Positions 50,235 through 58,742 of a stretch of 64,000 bases of DNA are shown here, piece after piece. The position numbers and the translations under genes were made by a program. The notes below the pieces were generated by a model, which was given only the letters and a program-made list of their open reading frames with translations, did no database searches and had not been told where the DNA came from. Numbering within the stretch: position 1 is the first letter of the stretch; every line of letters begins with the position of its first letter. This stretch comes from Aliivibrio sp. S3MY1 (lineage in GTDB: Bacteria; Pseudomonadota; Gammaproteobacteria; Enterobacterales; Vibrionaceae): positions 62,001 through 126,000 of the forward strand of contig NZ_JARACO010000010.1 of assembly GCF_028765575.1 (NCBI RefSeq). The letters are read 5' to 3'.

Positions 50235-51287
50235 ATGACTTCTTTCTCTCACGCCATTTTAGAGTGGTACGACAATTACGGCCGTAAGACGTTACCTTGG
50301 CAATTAGAAAAAACGCCTTATAAAGTATGGTTATCAGAGATCATGCTTCAACAAACCCAAGTCACTACCGTTATCCCCTATTTCGAGCGTTTCATGGCTC
50401 GCTTTCCAACCGTTGTTGATTTAGCTAATGCAGAACAAGATGAAGTGCTTCATTTATGGACCGGACTTGGCTATTACGCTCGTGCTCGTAATTTACACAA
50501 AACAGCCCAAATCATTGCTGAACAATATAATGGTAAATTCCCTGAAACGATTGAAGAAGTCATCGCACTTCCGGGAATTGGCCGTTCTACTGCGGGTGCT
50601 GTATTGTCACTTTCTCTCAAGCAACACCACCCTATTTTAGATGGTAATGTGAAACGCACTCTTTCTCGTAGCTTTGCTATTGAAGGGTGGTCAGGTAAGA
50701 AATCGGTCGAAAATGCCATGTGGAAAATAGCAGAAGAACATACACCAAAGTTAGGCGTTGAACGTTACAATCAAGCCATGATGGATATGGGGGCGATGGT
50801 CTGTACTCGTTCTAAGCCTAAGTGTGAGATTTGCCCAGTGAATGATCTTTGCCAAGCCAAAGCGCAAGATCGTCAATTAGACTTCCCTACTAAAAAACCC
50901 AAAAAAGACAAGCCGACTAAAAAAGCATGGTTTGCTATCTACTATCACGATGGTGATGTATTGCTAGAGCAACGACCTCAAACGGGAATTTGGGGTGGCT
51001 TATACTGTTTTCCTGAACAACCAGAAAATACCTTAAATGATTTATCCGAACACTATGGTATGGACGTAAAATCTAGCCAACAATTGATTGCTTTTCGTCA
51101 TACTTTTAGTCATTACCACCTAGATATAACTCCCGTACTTATCACTCTGAACAAGAAACCGAACATGGTGATGGAAGGAACGCGTGGAGTTTGGTATAAC
51201 TTATCCCAACCAATGACGGTAGGACTAGCAGCGCCAGTTCAAAAACTGTTAGATGCTTTACCGTTCGAAATTTCTAATGGAGAATAA
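50235..51287 (+). CDS. mutY: A/G-specific adenine DNA glycosylase
   Basis: A 350-residue repair enzyme that removes adenine mispaired with 8-oxoguanine. The HhH-GPD region includes [15 protein letters not shown] with downstream Asp in [10 protein letters not shown], and the [4Fe-4S] loop C-x6-C-x2-C-x5-C is [18 protein letters not shown] Nudix-like C-terminal domain senses oxoG. It is followed by yggX with a 2-base gap. Confidence 0.96.
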   Translation: MTSFSHAILEWYDNYGRKTLPWQLEKTPYKVWLSEIMLQQTQVTTVIPYFERFMARFPTVVDLANAEQDEVLHLWTGLGYYARARNLHKTAQIIAEQYNGKFPETIEEVIALPGIGRSTAGAVLSLSLKQHHPILDGNVKRTLSRSFAIEGWSGKKSVENAMWKIAEEHTPKLGVERYNQAMMDMGAMVCTRSKPKCEICPVNDLCQAKAQDRQLDFPTKKPKKDKPTKKAWFAIYYHDGDVLLEQRPQTGIWGGLYCFPEQPENTLNDLSEHYGMDVKSSQQLIAFRHTFSHYHLDITPVLITLNKKPNMVMEGTRGVWYNLSQPMTVGLAAPVQKLLDALPFEISNGE

Positions 51288-51289
51288 CC

Positions 51290-51562
51290 ATGAGTCGCAC
51301 TGTATTTTGCGTTCTTTTAAATAAAGAAGCCGACGGCCTAGATTTTCAACTTTACCCAGGTGAACTAGGTAAGCGTATTTTTGACAATATCTCCAAAGAA
51401 GCATGGGGCCAATGGCAACACAAGCAAACTATGCTTATTAATGAAAAGAAGTTGAACATGATGGATCCAGAGCACCGCAAACTGCTGGAAACAGAAATGG
51501 AAGGTTTTCTATTTGATGGCAAAGAAGTCATCATTGATGGTTATACCCCACCAAGCGAATAA
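51290..51562 (+). CDS. yggX: Fe(2+)-trafficking protein YggX
   Basis: A 90-residue cytoplasmic protein that protects iron-sulfur clusters from oxidation. Cys7 ([12 protein letters not shown]) and the block [19 protein letters not shown] are conserved. It sits between mutY, an iron-sulfur enzyme, and mltC, the order seen in E. coli. Confidence 0.95.
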   Translation: MSRTVFCVLLNKEADGLDFQLYPGELGKRIFDNISKEAWGQWQHKQTMLINEKKLNMMDPEHRKLLETEMEGFLFDGKEVIIDGYTPPSE

Positions 51563-51571
51563 ATTATTGTA

Positions 51572-51603
51572 AATAAAGCAGTCTAATGACTGCTTTATTT
51601 TTA
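51572..51603 (+). terminator. Terminator after yggX
   Basis: AATAAAGCAGT pairs with ACTGCTTTATT around CTAATG, followed by T's. mltC therefore probably has its own promoter. Confidence 0.85.
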
Positions 51604-51668
51604 TCTATTTCAGTACTATGCACTTCTGCCGTTAATCTAATTATTGAATTCTTATCTATATTGTTTTT

Positions 51669-52805
51669 ATGAAAAAAATTATCCTGATTGTTTCCGCTTG
51701 TCTTTTTCTTACCAGCTGTAGCCGAGAGTCAATAGAATCTACTTTTGGGGTAAACTACGATACCACGAACCGTTTTGCTAAAAATTTAGCACCTCTTCCT
51801 GGCCAATTTACTAAAGACATTAAAGCCCTCGACTCGTTAATTAGCAGCTTTAATGGCAACATTGAAAAGCGTTGGGGTAAAAAGAACCTCGTTATCGCCA
51901 GTAAACAATCGTATGTAAAATACACCGATGGCTATTTAAGTCGATCTCAAGTCGATTTTTCTACTGGCCGAGTTACCGTAGAAACTGTCGCAGGAACGGA
52001 CCCTAAAGCCCATTTACGCCAAGCTATTATCACCACCCTACTTACCCCCGATGATCCCGCAGGTGTCGACCTTTATTCTGATGCTGATGTTGCTCTTGGT
52101 GGCAAACCCTTTTTATACCAGCAAGTCGTCGATCAAGATAAAAAGCCGATTGAATGGTCATGGCGCGCTAGTCGTTATGCTGACTATTTAATTGCTAATC
52201 ATTTAAAGACAAAAAATATCGATTATAAAAAAGCCCTTTATGTCGATATCCCTATGGTAAAAAACCACACGCAACTACGAGAATACCAATACGCCGACAT
52301 TGTTCGCGGTGCTTCTCAACGCTATAACATTCCAGAAGATCTAATTTATTCAATTATTAGAACCGAAAGTAGCTTTAATCCTTACGCTGTTAGTTGGGCA
52401 AATGCTTATGGCTTGATGCAAGTTGTGCCTAAAACCGCTGGCCGTGATGTCTTTAAGTTAGTAAAAAATAAATCTGGTGATCCAACACCTGAGTATCTTT
52501 TTAATCCACATAACAACATTGATACTGGAACGGCTTACTTTCATATTCTAAAAACACGCTACTTAAAAGACATCCGAAACCCTGTATCTAAACAATACAG
52601 TATGATCTCAGCTTACAATGGCGGCGCTGGCGGCGTACTGACTACCTTCAATAGCAACCGCAGCCGTGCAATTAACGAAATTAATAGCCTAAATCCTAAC
52701 CAAGTGTACTGGGCTTTAACCAAAAAACACAAAAATGCAGAAGCTCGTCGCTATTTAGAAAAGGTAACCGCCTTTAAAAAAGAGTTTAACTCAGGGAAGA
52801 TTTAG
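51669..52805 (+). CDS. mltC: Membrane-bound lytic murein transglycosylase C
   Basis: A 378-residue outer-membrane lipoprotein. The lipobox LTSC is at the end of a short signal peptide (ILIVSACLFLTSCSRE). A DUF3393 domain is followed by the SLT domain: catalytic Glu in IIRTESSFNPYAV, then AYGLMQVVPKTAG and AYNGGAG. It cleaves glycan strands with formation of 1,6-anhydro-muramic ends. Follows yggX, as in E. coli. Confidence 0.94.
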   Translation: MKKIILIVSACLFLTSCSRESIESTFGVNYDTTNRFAKNLAPLPGQFTKDIKALDSLISSFNGNIEKRWGKKNLVIASKQSYVKYTDGYLSRSQVDFSTGRVTVETVAGTDPKAHLRQAIITTLLTPDDPAGVDLYSDADVALGGKPFLYQQVVDQDKKPIEWSWRASRYADYLIANHLKTKNIDYKKALYVDIPMVKNHTQLREYQYADIVRGASQRYNIPEDLIYSIIRTESSFNPYAVSWANAYGLMQVVPKTAGRDVFKLVKNKSGDPTPEYLFNPHNNIDTGTAYFHILKTRYLKDIRNPVSKQYSMISAYNGGAGGVLTTFNSNRSRAINEINSLNPNQVYWALTKKHKNAEARRYLEKVTAFKKEFNSGKI

Positions 52806-52875
52806 CGATAAAATCGCCTATTCGATGAATTATCAATCAAACAATCAAAAAAACGGCCTATTTTGAAAAAAAAAG

Positions 52876-52904
52876 TTGACGGTAGGGGCAAAAATCCGTT
52901 TAAT
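52876..52904 (+). promoter_or_regulatory. Promoter of the tRNA operon
   Basis: TTGACG at 52876-52881, a 17 bp spacer, then TTTAAT at 52899-52904, followed by a GC-rich discriminator (AGCGCTCG), as in stringently controlled stable-RNA promoters. The first tRNA begins 10 bases after the -10. Confidence 0.75.
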
Positions 52905-52914
52905 AGCGCTCGTT

Positions 52915-52990
52915 GCCCGGATAGCTCAGTCGGTAGAGCAGAGGATTGAAAATCCTCGTGTCGGTGGTTCGATTCCGCCTCCGGGCACCA
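52915..52990 (+). tRNA. tRNA-Phe (GAA), acceptor GCCCGGA
   Basis: 76 nt with encoded CCA. Acceptor stem GCCCGGA/TCCGGGC, anticodon GAA in GGATTGAAAATCC. It is the first gene of a nine-tRNA operon and differs from the other two Phe copies in the acceptor stem. Confidence 0.97.
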
Positions 52991-53066
52991 TACAATAAGA
53001 TTGTTGGTGTAGTTCTAGATTTATTTATTAAATGCTAGATCACGAATAGTCAAAAGAATTTAGTGT

Positions 53067-53142
<76 letters not shown>

Positions 53143-53149
53143 TTCTTTT

Positions 53150-53225
53150 GCCTCGATAGCTCAGTCGGTAGAGCAGAGGATTGAAAATCCTCGTGTCGGT
53201 GGTTCGATTCCGCCTCGAGGCACCA
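53150..53225 (+). tRNA. tRNA-Phe (GAA), acceptor GCCTCGA
   Basis: 76 nt with CCA; anticodon GAA. The body is the same as the first tRNA-Phe, but the acceptor stem is GCCTCGA/TCGAGGC, with compensating changes on both sides. Confidence 0.97.
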
Positions 53226-53231
53226 TACAAT

Positions 53232-53307
53232 TCCCTTTTAGTTCAGTTGGTAGAACGCCGGACTGTTAATCCGTATGTCGCTGGTTCAAGTCCAGCAAAG
53301 GGAGCCA
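53232..53307 (+). tRNA. tRNA-Asn (GTT)
   Basis: 76 nt with CCA; anticodon loop CTGTTAA gives GTT. Acceptor TCCCTTT/AAAGGGA. Confidence 0.97.
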
Positions 53308-53351
53308 TACAATTTAATCTTTATCTTTTTAAAGATTAATAAAAAATTAGT

Positions 53352-53427
<76 letters not shown>

Positions 53428-53459
53428 TTTCTTCCTTGTAAGAAGAACACAAAATCTGT

Positions 53460-53535
53460 TCCCTTTTAGTTCAGTTGGTAGAACGCCGGACTGTTAATCC
53501 GTATGTCGCTGGTTCAAGTCCAGCAAAGGGAGCCA
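53460..53535 (+). tRNA. tRNA-Asn (GTT), second copy
   Basis: Same sequence as the first tRNA-Asn. It directly follows the second Thr with a 32 bp spacer. Confidence 0.97.
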
Positions 53536-53605
53536 TATTAAAGAGCCTGTTTTTATAAAGGTTCAAGGTTGTTGGTTTATCCAGCAATAGCAAAAAAATA
53601 AGTGT

Positions 53606-53681
<76 letters not shown>

Positions 53682-53688
53682 TTTTTTT

Positions 53689-53764
53689 GCCTCGATAGCT
53701 CAGTCGGTAGAGCAGAGGATTGAAAATCCTCGTGTCGGTGGTTCGATTCCGCCTCGAGGCACCA
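53689..53764 (+). tRNA. tRNA-Phe (GAA), acceptor GCCTCGA, third Phe copy
   Basis: Identical to the Phe at 53150, including the GCCTCGA acceptor stem. Confidence 0.97.
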
Positions 53765-53770
53765 TATAAT

Positions 53771-53846
53771 TCCCTTTTAGTTCAGTTGGTAGAACGCCGG
53801 ACTGTTAATCCGTATGTCGCTGGTTCAAGTCCAGCAAAGGGAGCCA
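53771..53846 (+). tRNA. tRNA-Asn (GTT), third copy
   Basis: Last tRNA of the operon, with terminator immediately after. Confidence 0.97.
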
Positions 53847-53850
53847 TATT

Positions 53851-53886
53851 AAAAGCCTCATCATTTTTGATGAGGCTTTTTTTATG
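53851..53886 (+). terminator. Terminator of the tRNA operon
   Basis: AAAAGCCTCATCA, TTTT loop, TGATGAGGCTTTT with a long T run. Confidence 0.95.
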
Positions 53887-53955
53887 CTTGTCATTTAACG
53901 AATGCGACACTACCATAACCTCCATTCTTATCAGTTCTTCATTTAGAGTTAAACC

Positions 53956-54342
53956 ATGACTGAAACACCATCAGGAAAACCAGGTAATACTGGTATCAAG
54001 CGTGTAATCAAAGCAACTGGCTTTTCTATTCAAGGTCTTAAAGCGGCGTTTAAACATGAAGCAGCTATTCGTCAAGAGTTTGCAATGTTAGTTATTGCTG
54101 CCCCTATCGCACTTCTTTTGGATGTGACGGTAGTAGAAAAGATTTTATTGATCGGCGTATTTGTTCTGATCTTTATGATTGAGCTTTTAAATTCAGCAAT
54201 AGAAGCCGTGGTAGACCGTATAGGCCCTGAACATCATGAATTAAGTGGTAGAGCTAAAGATATTGGTTCAGCTGCTGTATTTATCGCTCTGTGCTTTGCT
54301 GGCTTCACTTGGTTAATGATCCTAGGCAGCAACTATCTTTAA
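53956..54342 (+). CDS. dgkA: Diacylglycerol kinase
   Basis: A 128-residue, three-helix inner-membrane kinase that recycles diacylglycerol to phosphatidic acid. Conserved active-site blocks are AFKHEAAIRQE and the stretch IELLNSAIEAVVDRI, with GRAKDIGSAAVF after it. It directly follows the tRNA operon terminator. Confidence 0.95.
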   Translation: MTETPSGKPGNTGIKRVIKATGFSIQGLKAAFKHEAAIRQEFAMLVIAAPIALLLDVTVVEKILLIGVFVLIFMIELLNSAIEAVVDRIGPEHHELSGRAKDIGSAAVFIALCFAGFTWLMILGSNYL

Positions 54343-54363
54343 TTACTTATAAGGACTATTTTA

Positions 54364-54621
54364 ATGAACCCTATTATTCAAACACTAAAAGAACACAACG
54401 TTAGCGATGAGAAAATTGCTGAAGTATTTCAAACGCTAACTCAAAACCCATTAGCGGCAATGGCTATTATTCAAAGTCTAGGCATTCCACAAGAAAAGCT
54501 ACAACCACTAATGATGCAAGTGATGACAAATCCAAGCTTAATTAAAGAAGCGGTTGAAGAATTAGGATTAGATTTCTCTAAAGTAGAAGAAGCAAAAGCA
54601 AAGCTTGAAGAGAATCAGTAA
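54364..54621 (+). CDS. DUF2999 family protein
   Basis: An 85-residue, alpha-helical, soluble protein beginning NPIIQTLKEHNVSDEKIAEVF and ending in a charged helix (FSKVEEAKAKLEENQ). It resembles the small DUF2999 family I remember from vibrios and shewanellas. No function is known. It lies 21 bp after dgkA and has its own terminator, so it is probably the end of that operon. Confidence 0.75.
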   Translation: MNPIIQTLKEHNVSDEKIAEVFQTLTQNPLAAMAIIQSLGIPQEKLQPLMMQVMTNPSLIKEAVEELGLDFSKVEEAKAKLEENQ

Positions 54622-54988
54622 ATTTTTTCAATAAGTAACTAGAGCCCTGACTTAAGTTGGGGCTTTTTTATGTAGATAGATGGGAGTTAATGCTAAATGT
54701 CACCGTCTGATTGTAGCAATGAATACATTGCTGTTATTTAGTTTTTCTTTATGCTCATGGGGTAATGACATCGTAAAATCATCACACAATGCCATACTAG
54801 ATGATCTCTGGTAGTAGTGACGAATCACTGCTACCGTAATCAAGTTTTGAAATTTAGTTATAATGCTTGCTATCATTGATTACTAGATGTAATCATCTAT
54901 ACACCTAACTACAATATCCTCATTATAGAAAATAGAAGTTCATCGATGACAACATCATACTACTAACCTCTTCAGGTCCAATCAAATA
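54622..54988. other. Intergenic stretch with hairpins and a possible 31-residue ORF (367 bp)
   Basis: Beyond the terminator at 54643 this region has no established gene. A short frame at 54719-54814 (MNTLLLFSFSLCSWGND...) begins like a signal peptide but lacks a ribosome binding site. Two hairpins are visible: AGCAATG/CATTGCT at 54715-54732, over its start, and GGTAGTAGTGA/TCACTGCTACC at 54810-54835, over its stop. Confidence 0.4.
54643..54669 (+). terminator. Terminator after the DUF2999 gene
   Basis: AGCCC pairs with GGGCT across a loop with T6 after it. Confidence 0.75.
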
Positions 54989-56758
54989 TTAAAGTTGGGA
55001 TGTTGGGACTTGACACATAAATTTTCGAGTATCCCCAATAGGATAAATTATGTCTTTTGTTGTTTTAGAATAGTCAGGATAACTAAAAATAGACACCGCT
55101 TGATGAGTGTAGCCATCAGGCCCAATAAGTTCATTAATAGATACAAATTCACTATCAAGAAAATTAGAATTAAAAATTTCTTCGGTTCTCACTAACTTGT
55201 CCCAGACAATTTTTTGTTGAGGTTCAGTTGCTAGTGTTCCACTCATATCGAAACATCTTCGGCGGATCCACCACCCATCATCGCCAATAAGGTAATCGCC
55301 ATTTTCAACTGATGGAATTATATATGAGTATTGATTATTTAAAACAATAGACTCTACATTACTTTCTTTCTCTCGTAGCATTTTCTTATTGAATGCTATG
55401 GTAGATACCGTTGCTTCTGGGTCATCTTTGTTATATGCACGAATATAAACAACAGTCCCCATATCCTTATCAACGTTATTATCTGTTAATGTATCATTTT
55501 CAGGGAAAGAGTCATCAAACTGTAGAAGTATTTCATCAGCACCTGAGACATAATTAAGTTTGTAATTCAATGGCTTATGAGACAGTATTTCAAATGAAAT
55601 ATTATTATAGTTTACGGTTTTATCGATAGCATATACTTTAACTTTAGCGCTCATATCGCCATTATATGTTACATCTAACATTATTTTAGGAATAATCATT
55701 GTTCGCCGCTGAGTTCGCCACTCTTGGGTTGTATGCTCTTCCAGATAGCTCCTAACTAAATCTCCAAAACCGTAACTCATTCCACTACTATGGCTAAAAG
55801 CGGTAGCGTGACCAAGTTCATGAGCTGCATCATTATATCTTTGAGGTTGCATACTATAATCCTCAAAGTATGGACTCTCATCATTTACATAACGATCTTT
55901 CAATTGAATTTTTCCAAATGTATTAGAATGGAGGTTATTAATATTAGATTTATAACCTGACCCCCAAGCTTCAGCATTGTATTGTTGAGAAAACACACTC
56001 CACGTTACAACATGCCCGGAATGTGAGTATCTAGTGAGAGCCATGTCTACATAAGGCATTTTATTGGTAGCATCGTATGATTTACATTCTACAAACTCTT
56101 TCACTGTAAAACATTTTTCCGCCATCATAGTTTTATAGTCATCAATAAAATCTCTTCTATTCATGATATTGTGAAGATTTACAGCCATCGTTGTCATCAC
56201 TATTTGTTCATTTTTAAACGCAGGTCTGACACATTTTGCGGGTAACTCCGGACAGGTGTATGCACTTGAATCATCTGGTTCCTCTGATCCTATGTGGATA
56301 TCAAGAGCACCAATTTTCATCTGGTACACGCTCAAGATATCCGCAGTGCCATTCATTTCATCCGGTAGCATTATGTCGGCAGTACTGAATGATGGAAGAA
56401 CCTGATCTAATATAAGCATTGCTACTTTATTCTTATAAGAGACAGTTAATCTATCTGTATCCGTTGGTGTTTGGTTAATTATTTTATAGCCGCTAGGTTC
56501 TTTTTCAAAATTAACATCATTAAAACGAAATACTGTATCAATTTTATTTTTACTAATATTGGATATGGTCGCATTCAATTGATCCAGAGGCCTTAACGTC
56601 GTATTTATATCAAATGCATATTTATTTTTTCTATCTATAACGACTTCAATTTTTTGTGGAAACAACTCTTCTTTAGCTGGTCCCTGAGTATCATCAGAAC
56701 ATCCGAATAATGTTGCTAAAAAAAACACGAGGGTTATATTTGTTTTCATATAAGGCAT
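54989..56758 (-). CDS. Lipoprotein with a zinc-metalloprotease motif (HExxH...H), unassigned family
   Basis: A 589-residue protein with signal peptide and lipobox LFGC (Cys20), so an outer-membrane or surface lipoprotein. At residues 313-323 it has HELGHATAFSH, the HExxHxxxxxH pattern of metzincins, though Gly at the eighth position is Ala; Met327 follows in SSGMSYGFGD. Ahead of it is a Ser/Asn/Tyr-rich region with WSVFSQQYNAEAWG, and two cysteine pairs (169/176, 216/225). The C-terminal 250 residues look beta-rich (FEILSHKPLNYKLNYV). I do not recognise the family. The start could also be the ATG at 56749. AT-rich, isolated gene without an operon partner; probably accessory. Confidence 0.6.
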   Translation of the reverse strand: MPYMKTNITLVFFLATLFGCSDDTQGPAKEELFPQKIEVVIDRKNKYAFDINTTLRPLDQLNATISNISKNKIDTVFRFNDVNFEKEPSGYKIINQTPTDTDRLTVSYKNKVAMLILDQVLPSFSTADIMLPDEMNGTADILSVYQMKIGALDIHIGSEEPDDSSAYTCPELPAKCVRPAFKNEQIVMTTMAVNLHNIMNRRDFIDDYKTMMAEKCFTVKEFVECKSYDATNKMPYVDMALTRYSHSGHVVTWSVFSQQYNAEAWGSGYKSNINNLHSNTFGKIQLKDRYVNDESPYFEDYSMQPQRYNDAAHELGHATAFSHSSGMSYGFGDLVRSYLEEHTTQEWRTQRRTMIIPKIMLDVTYNGDMSAKVKVYAIDKTVNYNNISFEILSHKPLNYKLNYVSGADEILLQFDDSFPENDTLTDNNVDKDMGTVVYIRAYNKDDPEATVSTIAFNKKMLREKESNVESIVLNNQYSYIIPSVENGDYLIGDDGWWIRRRCFDMSGTLATEPQQKIVWDKLVRTEEIFNSNFLDSEFVSINELIGPDGYTHQAVSIFSYPDYSKTTKDIIYPIGDTRKFMCQVPTSQL

Positions 56759-57406
56759 ACTTCATTTGTTTATTCAAAAGAATAAATCGATATTTTAAGT
56801 TGTAAAAATCAAGGAATGATAAAGGACGGTTACATAAATGCTAAGGTTTTACTAAAAAGCAATCTTAACGATTAAAACTATATGTCTTAGTAGGTTATAT
56901 CAACAAAAATACCAATAGATTGGAGAGGAAATCACAAATATACGGTGTTATGTTGGAAAATAATCTTAACCTCAATATTAAGGAGATGGTAGGTAAAGGA
57001 GAGGAGGCAATGAATGATCATAACATTGTTAATTCACCATGCTCGTACCATGGTTCTTTCACCCCACACCTCTTAGCAATACTGACTTGCGAGATTACAG
57101 CGTCTAGCCGTTGTTGGACTTACTTAGATCCCCTTACGTACAGAGTCGTCATAATATGAACCATAGATAGACCATGGATAAGAGTTCAGGATTGATAACG
57201 GATGTTTATTAGGAGAGATTTTCGTTGGTAATAGGAAAGGTATTTTGAGTCCTTAACGCTTCGCTAATTATATAGTCTTCATTTTAACTGTTTTCAGAAG
57301 GTGCTTTAACAACATGATTTCATAGCCTAACGGTTTCGATAGAAACCATAAAAAATCATAAGATAAGATCTTTTGGTTAGAAAATCGGTAATAACATAAC
57401 CACCCT

Positions 57407-57434
57407 GTGACATTAGGGTTTGCCTTAATGTCAC
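57407..57434. repeat. Palindrome GTGACATTAGGG...CCTTAATGTCAC, copy 1
   Basis: GTGACATTAGGG, TTTG, CCTTAATGTCAC: near-perfect 12 bp arms. It matches the second copy at 58065-58088 in 22 of 24 core positions by eye. Both lie downstream of minus-strand genes. Confidence 0.8.
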
Positions 57435-57495
57435 ATGACAATGAAGTTATGACTCATTTTAGCGATATTTGAATTAAAACGTGATCACGAGCTAC

Positions 57496-57523
57496 AAAAA
57501 AGGCCGCCAAACTTGGCGACCTT
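57496..57523 (-). terminator. Terminator of the OB-fold protein gene
   Basis: On the minus strand AAGGTCGCCA pairs with TGGCGGCCTT around a short loop, followed by T6. Confidence 0.85.
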
Positions 57524-57544
57524 CAATAATAGATAGTATTAGAA

Positions 57545-57925
57545 TTATTGTGCAAGGCTTACACGATCAACATCAATCTTTGTATAGTTAAGTTCTTTAT
57601 CTATATCGCCATGGATCGTAATTTTAGTTGTAGGGGTAGCTTGTAAACCAAACCATTTATCATGATCAATTTCCACATGAATAGTCCCTGTATTATCTTT
57701 AAACGTATAAATTTCACCGCCTAAAGATGCAACTAAATAACCAGTAAGCATTACTGGTGTATCATCGCTAAACATACCTGCATCTAACACGGCTTTCACG
57801 GAATTAATACCATGTGTAGGGCCAGAAAAACCACCTTGCTGTGCATTTACTGGTTGGTTAATTACTTGGTTGTTAGCAAAAACAGACGATGATACCAATG
57901 CCGCTAATAAAATTAATTTTTTCAT
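57545..57925 (-). CDS. Periplasmic bacterial OB-fold (BOF/YgiW, DUF388) protein
   Basis: A 126-residue protein with signal peptide (KKLILLAALVSSSVFA) and a mature part typical of the YgiW/YdeI family: GGFSGP near the new N-terminus, MLTGYLVASLGGEIYTFKDN and IHVEIDHDKWFG, then KITIHGDIDKE. Members bind small molecules in the periplasm and are linked to stress tolerance. I start at the ATG at 57925 so that the signal peptide is normal; an ATG twelve codons upstream is open. The gene is bracketed by the two copies of the GACATTAGG palindrome. Confidence 0.82.
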   Translation of the reverse strand: MKKLILLAALVSSSVFANNQVINQPVNAQQGGFSGPTHGINSVKAVLDAGMFSDDTPVMLTGYLVASLGGEIYTFKDNTGTIHVEIDHDKWFGLQATPTTKITIHGDIDKELNYTKIDVDRVSLAQ

Positions 57926-58064
57926 AAATAAAATAAGTTCTCTAAAAGTTAGTAACAACATTATTGCACTGTCAATATGAACTAGAAATGAACAAACATT
58001 AAAAATTTCAGACTAATTCAATAGGTCAATAATTCTCAGTTTATATACAGTAATTTAGCTAGGC

Positions 58065-58088
58065 GACATTAGGATTTACCCTAATGTC
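58065..58088. repeat. Palindrome GACATTAGG...CCTAATGTC, copy 2
   Basis: GACATTAGG, ATTTAC, CCTAATGTC: perfect 9 bp arms, ten bases after the PmtA-like gene stop codon. See copy 1 at 57407. Confidence 0.8.
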
Positions 58089-58098
58089 ATGTTCAGTA

Positions 58099-58626
58099 TT
58101 AGTTTATTTTTTCGTATACAAAAACAGTTGCGGGGGGGATGTTAAGCCATATTTTTTTGACATTTTTAATCTTTAGATTATTTTTGCATAAATATTTATC
58201 ACCAAATGGACATCGGTTACGATAGGTATATTGGATAAATAATCCATCATCGTCTAATATTTTGCTAATGTCATTAAGCGCTTGATTTCGACTTTCAATT
58301 GAAAAATTAACAAAAGGAATACTAGAGATAATTGTTTTGATTTTTTGATTTTTGTGTTGTTCTTTCATTGTAAAAAGGTTAGATAGACAAATTGTCTTGT
58401 CTATATTTTTCAATGCTCTGTGATATATATCGTTGTTTTCATAGGTATATATGGTTTTTACTGACTCAATAGATGCTAACTTTTTAGTTATAACACCAGT
58501 GCCTGCGCCTAATTCAATTAGAGTGTCTTCTTTTGATATATGTGAAAGCATCTCGTTGACTAAAAATCGGCTACTAGGTATGACTGAGCCTGTGTTTTTG
58601 GGGTTTCTTAAAAATTCAATTAGCAT
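58099..58626 (-). CDS. PmtA-like SAM-dependent methyltransferase
   Basis: A 175-residue Rossmann-fold methyltransferase. The N-terminal FLRNPKNTGSVIPSS is the hallmark of the phospholipid N-methyltransferase (PmtA) group, related to rRNA adenine dimethylases; SAM motif I is LIELGAGTGVITKKL (residues 37-51) and the post-motif is IISSIPFVNFS. In other bacteria PmtA makes phosphatidylcholine from phosphatidylethanolamine; here substrate is unproven. Codon use is more AT-rich than the flanking core genes, and it sits next to an IS element, so it is probably acquired. Confidence 0.72.
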   Translation of the reverse strand: MLIEFLRNPKNTGSVIPSSRFLVNEMLSHISKEDTLIELGAGTGVITKKLASIESVKTIYTYENNDIYHRALKNIDKTICLSNLFTMKEQHKNQKIKTIISSIPFVNFSIESRNQALNDISKILDDDGLFIQYTYRNRCPFGDKYLCKNNLKIKNVKKIWLNIPPATVFVYEKIN

Positions 58627-58742
58627 TTATAAAAATAAATCATCGAAAAATGGATATTTGCATTATCCCATAATGAATGTGAACTAAACATGAATGATAA
58701 GGCAATGTTATTATTATAAAGTGCATACTTCCTCAATATTCT

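Larger units (their letters stand above)
56759..57544. other. 786 bp stretch without a supported gene
   Basis: AT-rich DNA. The open frame at 56920-57159 (79 codons) has no recognisable domain. TAACCTCAATATTAA at 56967-56981 also occurs inside the IS6-family element at 58807, a hint of decayed mobile DNA. The stretch also holds the first copy of the GACATTAGG palindrome (57407-57434) and the terminator of the next gene (57496-57523). Confidence 0.5.

Noticed and set aside
53720..53959. 79-codon open frame on the plus strand across tRNA-Phe and tRNA-Asn
   Set aside because: It is entirely explained by two tRNA genes and the terminator; the peptide has no coding features.
56920..57159. 79-codon frame in the gene-free stretch
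   Set aside because: GGAGAGG precedes an internal ATG, but there is no domain, no hydrophobic pattern and no operon; left as unsupported.
57407..58088. Integron attC sites around the OB-fold gene
   Set aside because: The palindromes lack the core-site consensus GTTRRRY and its inverse, and the arms are too short and too symmetric.
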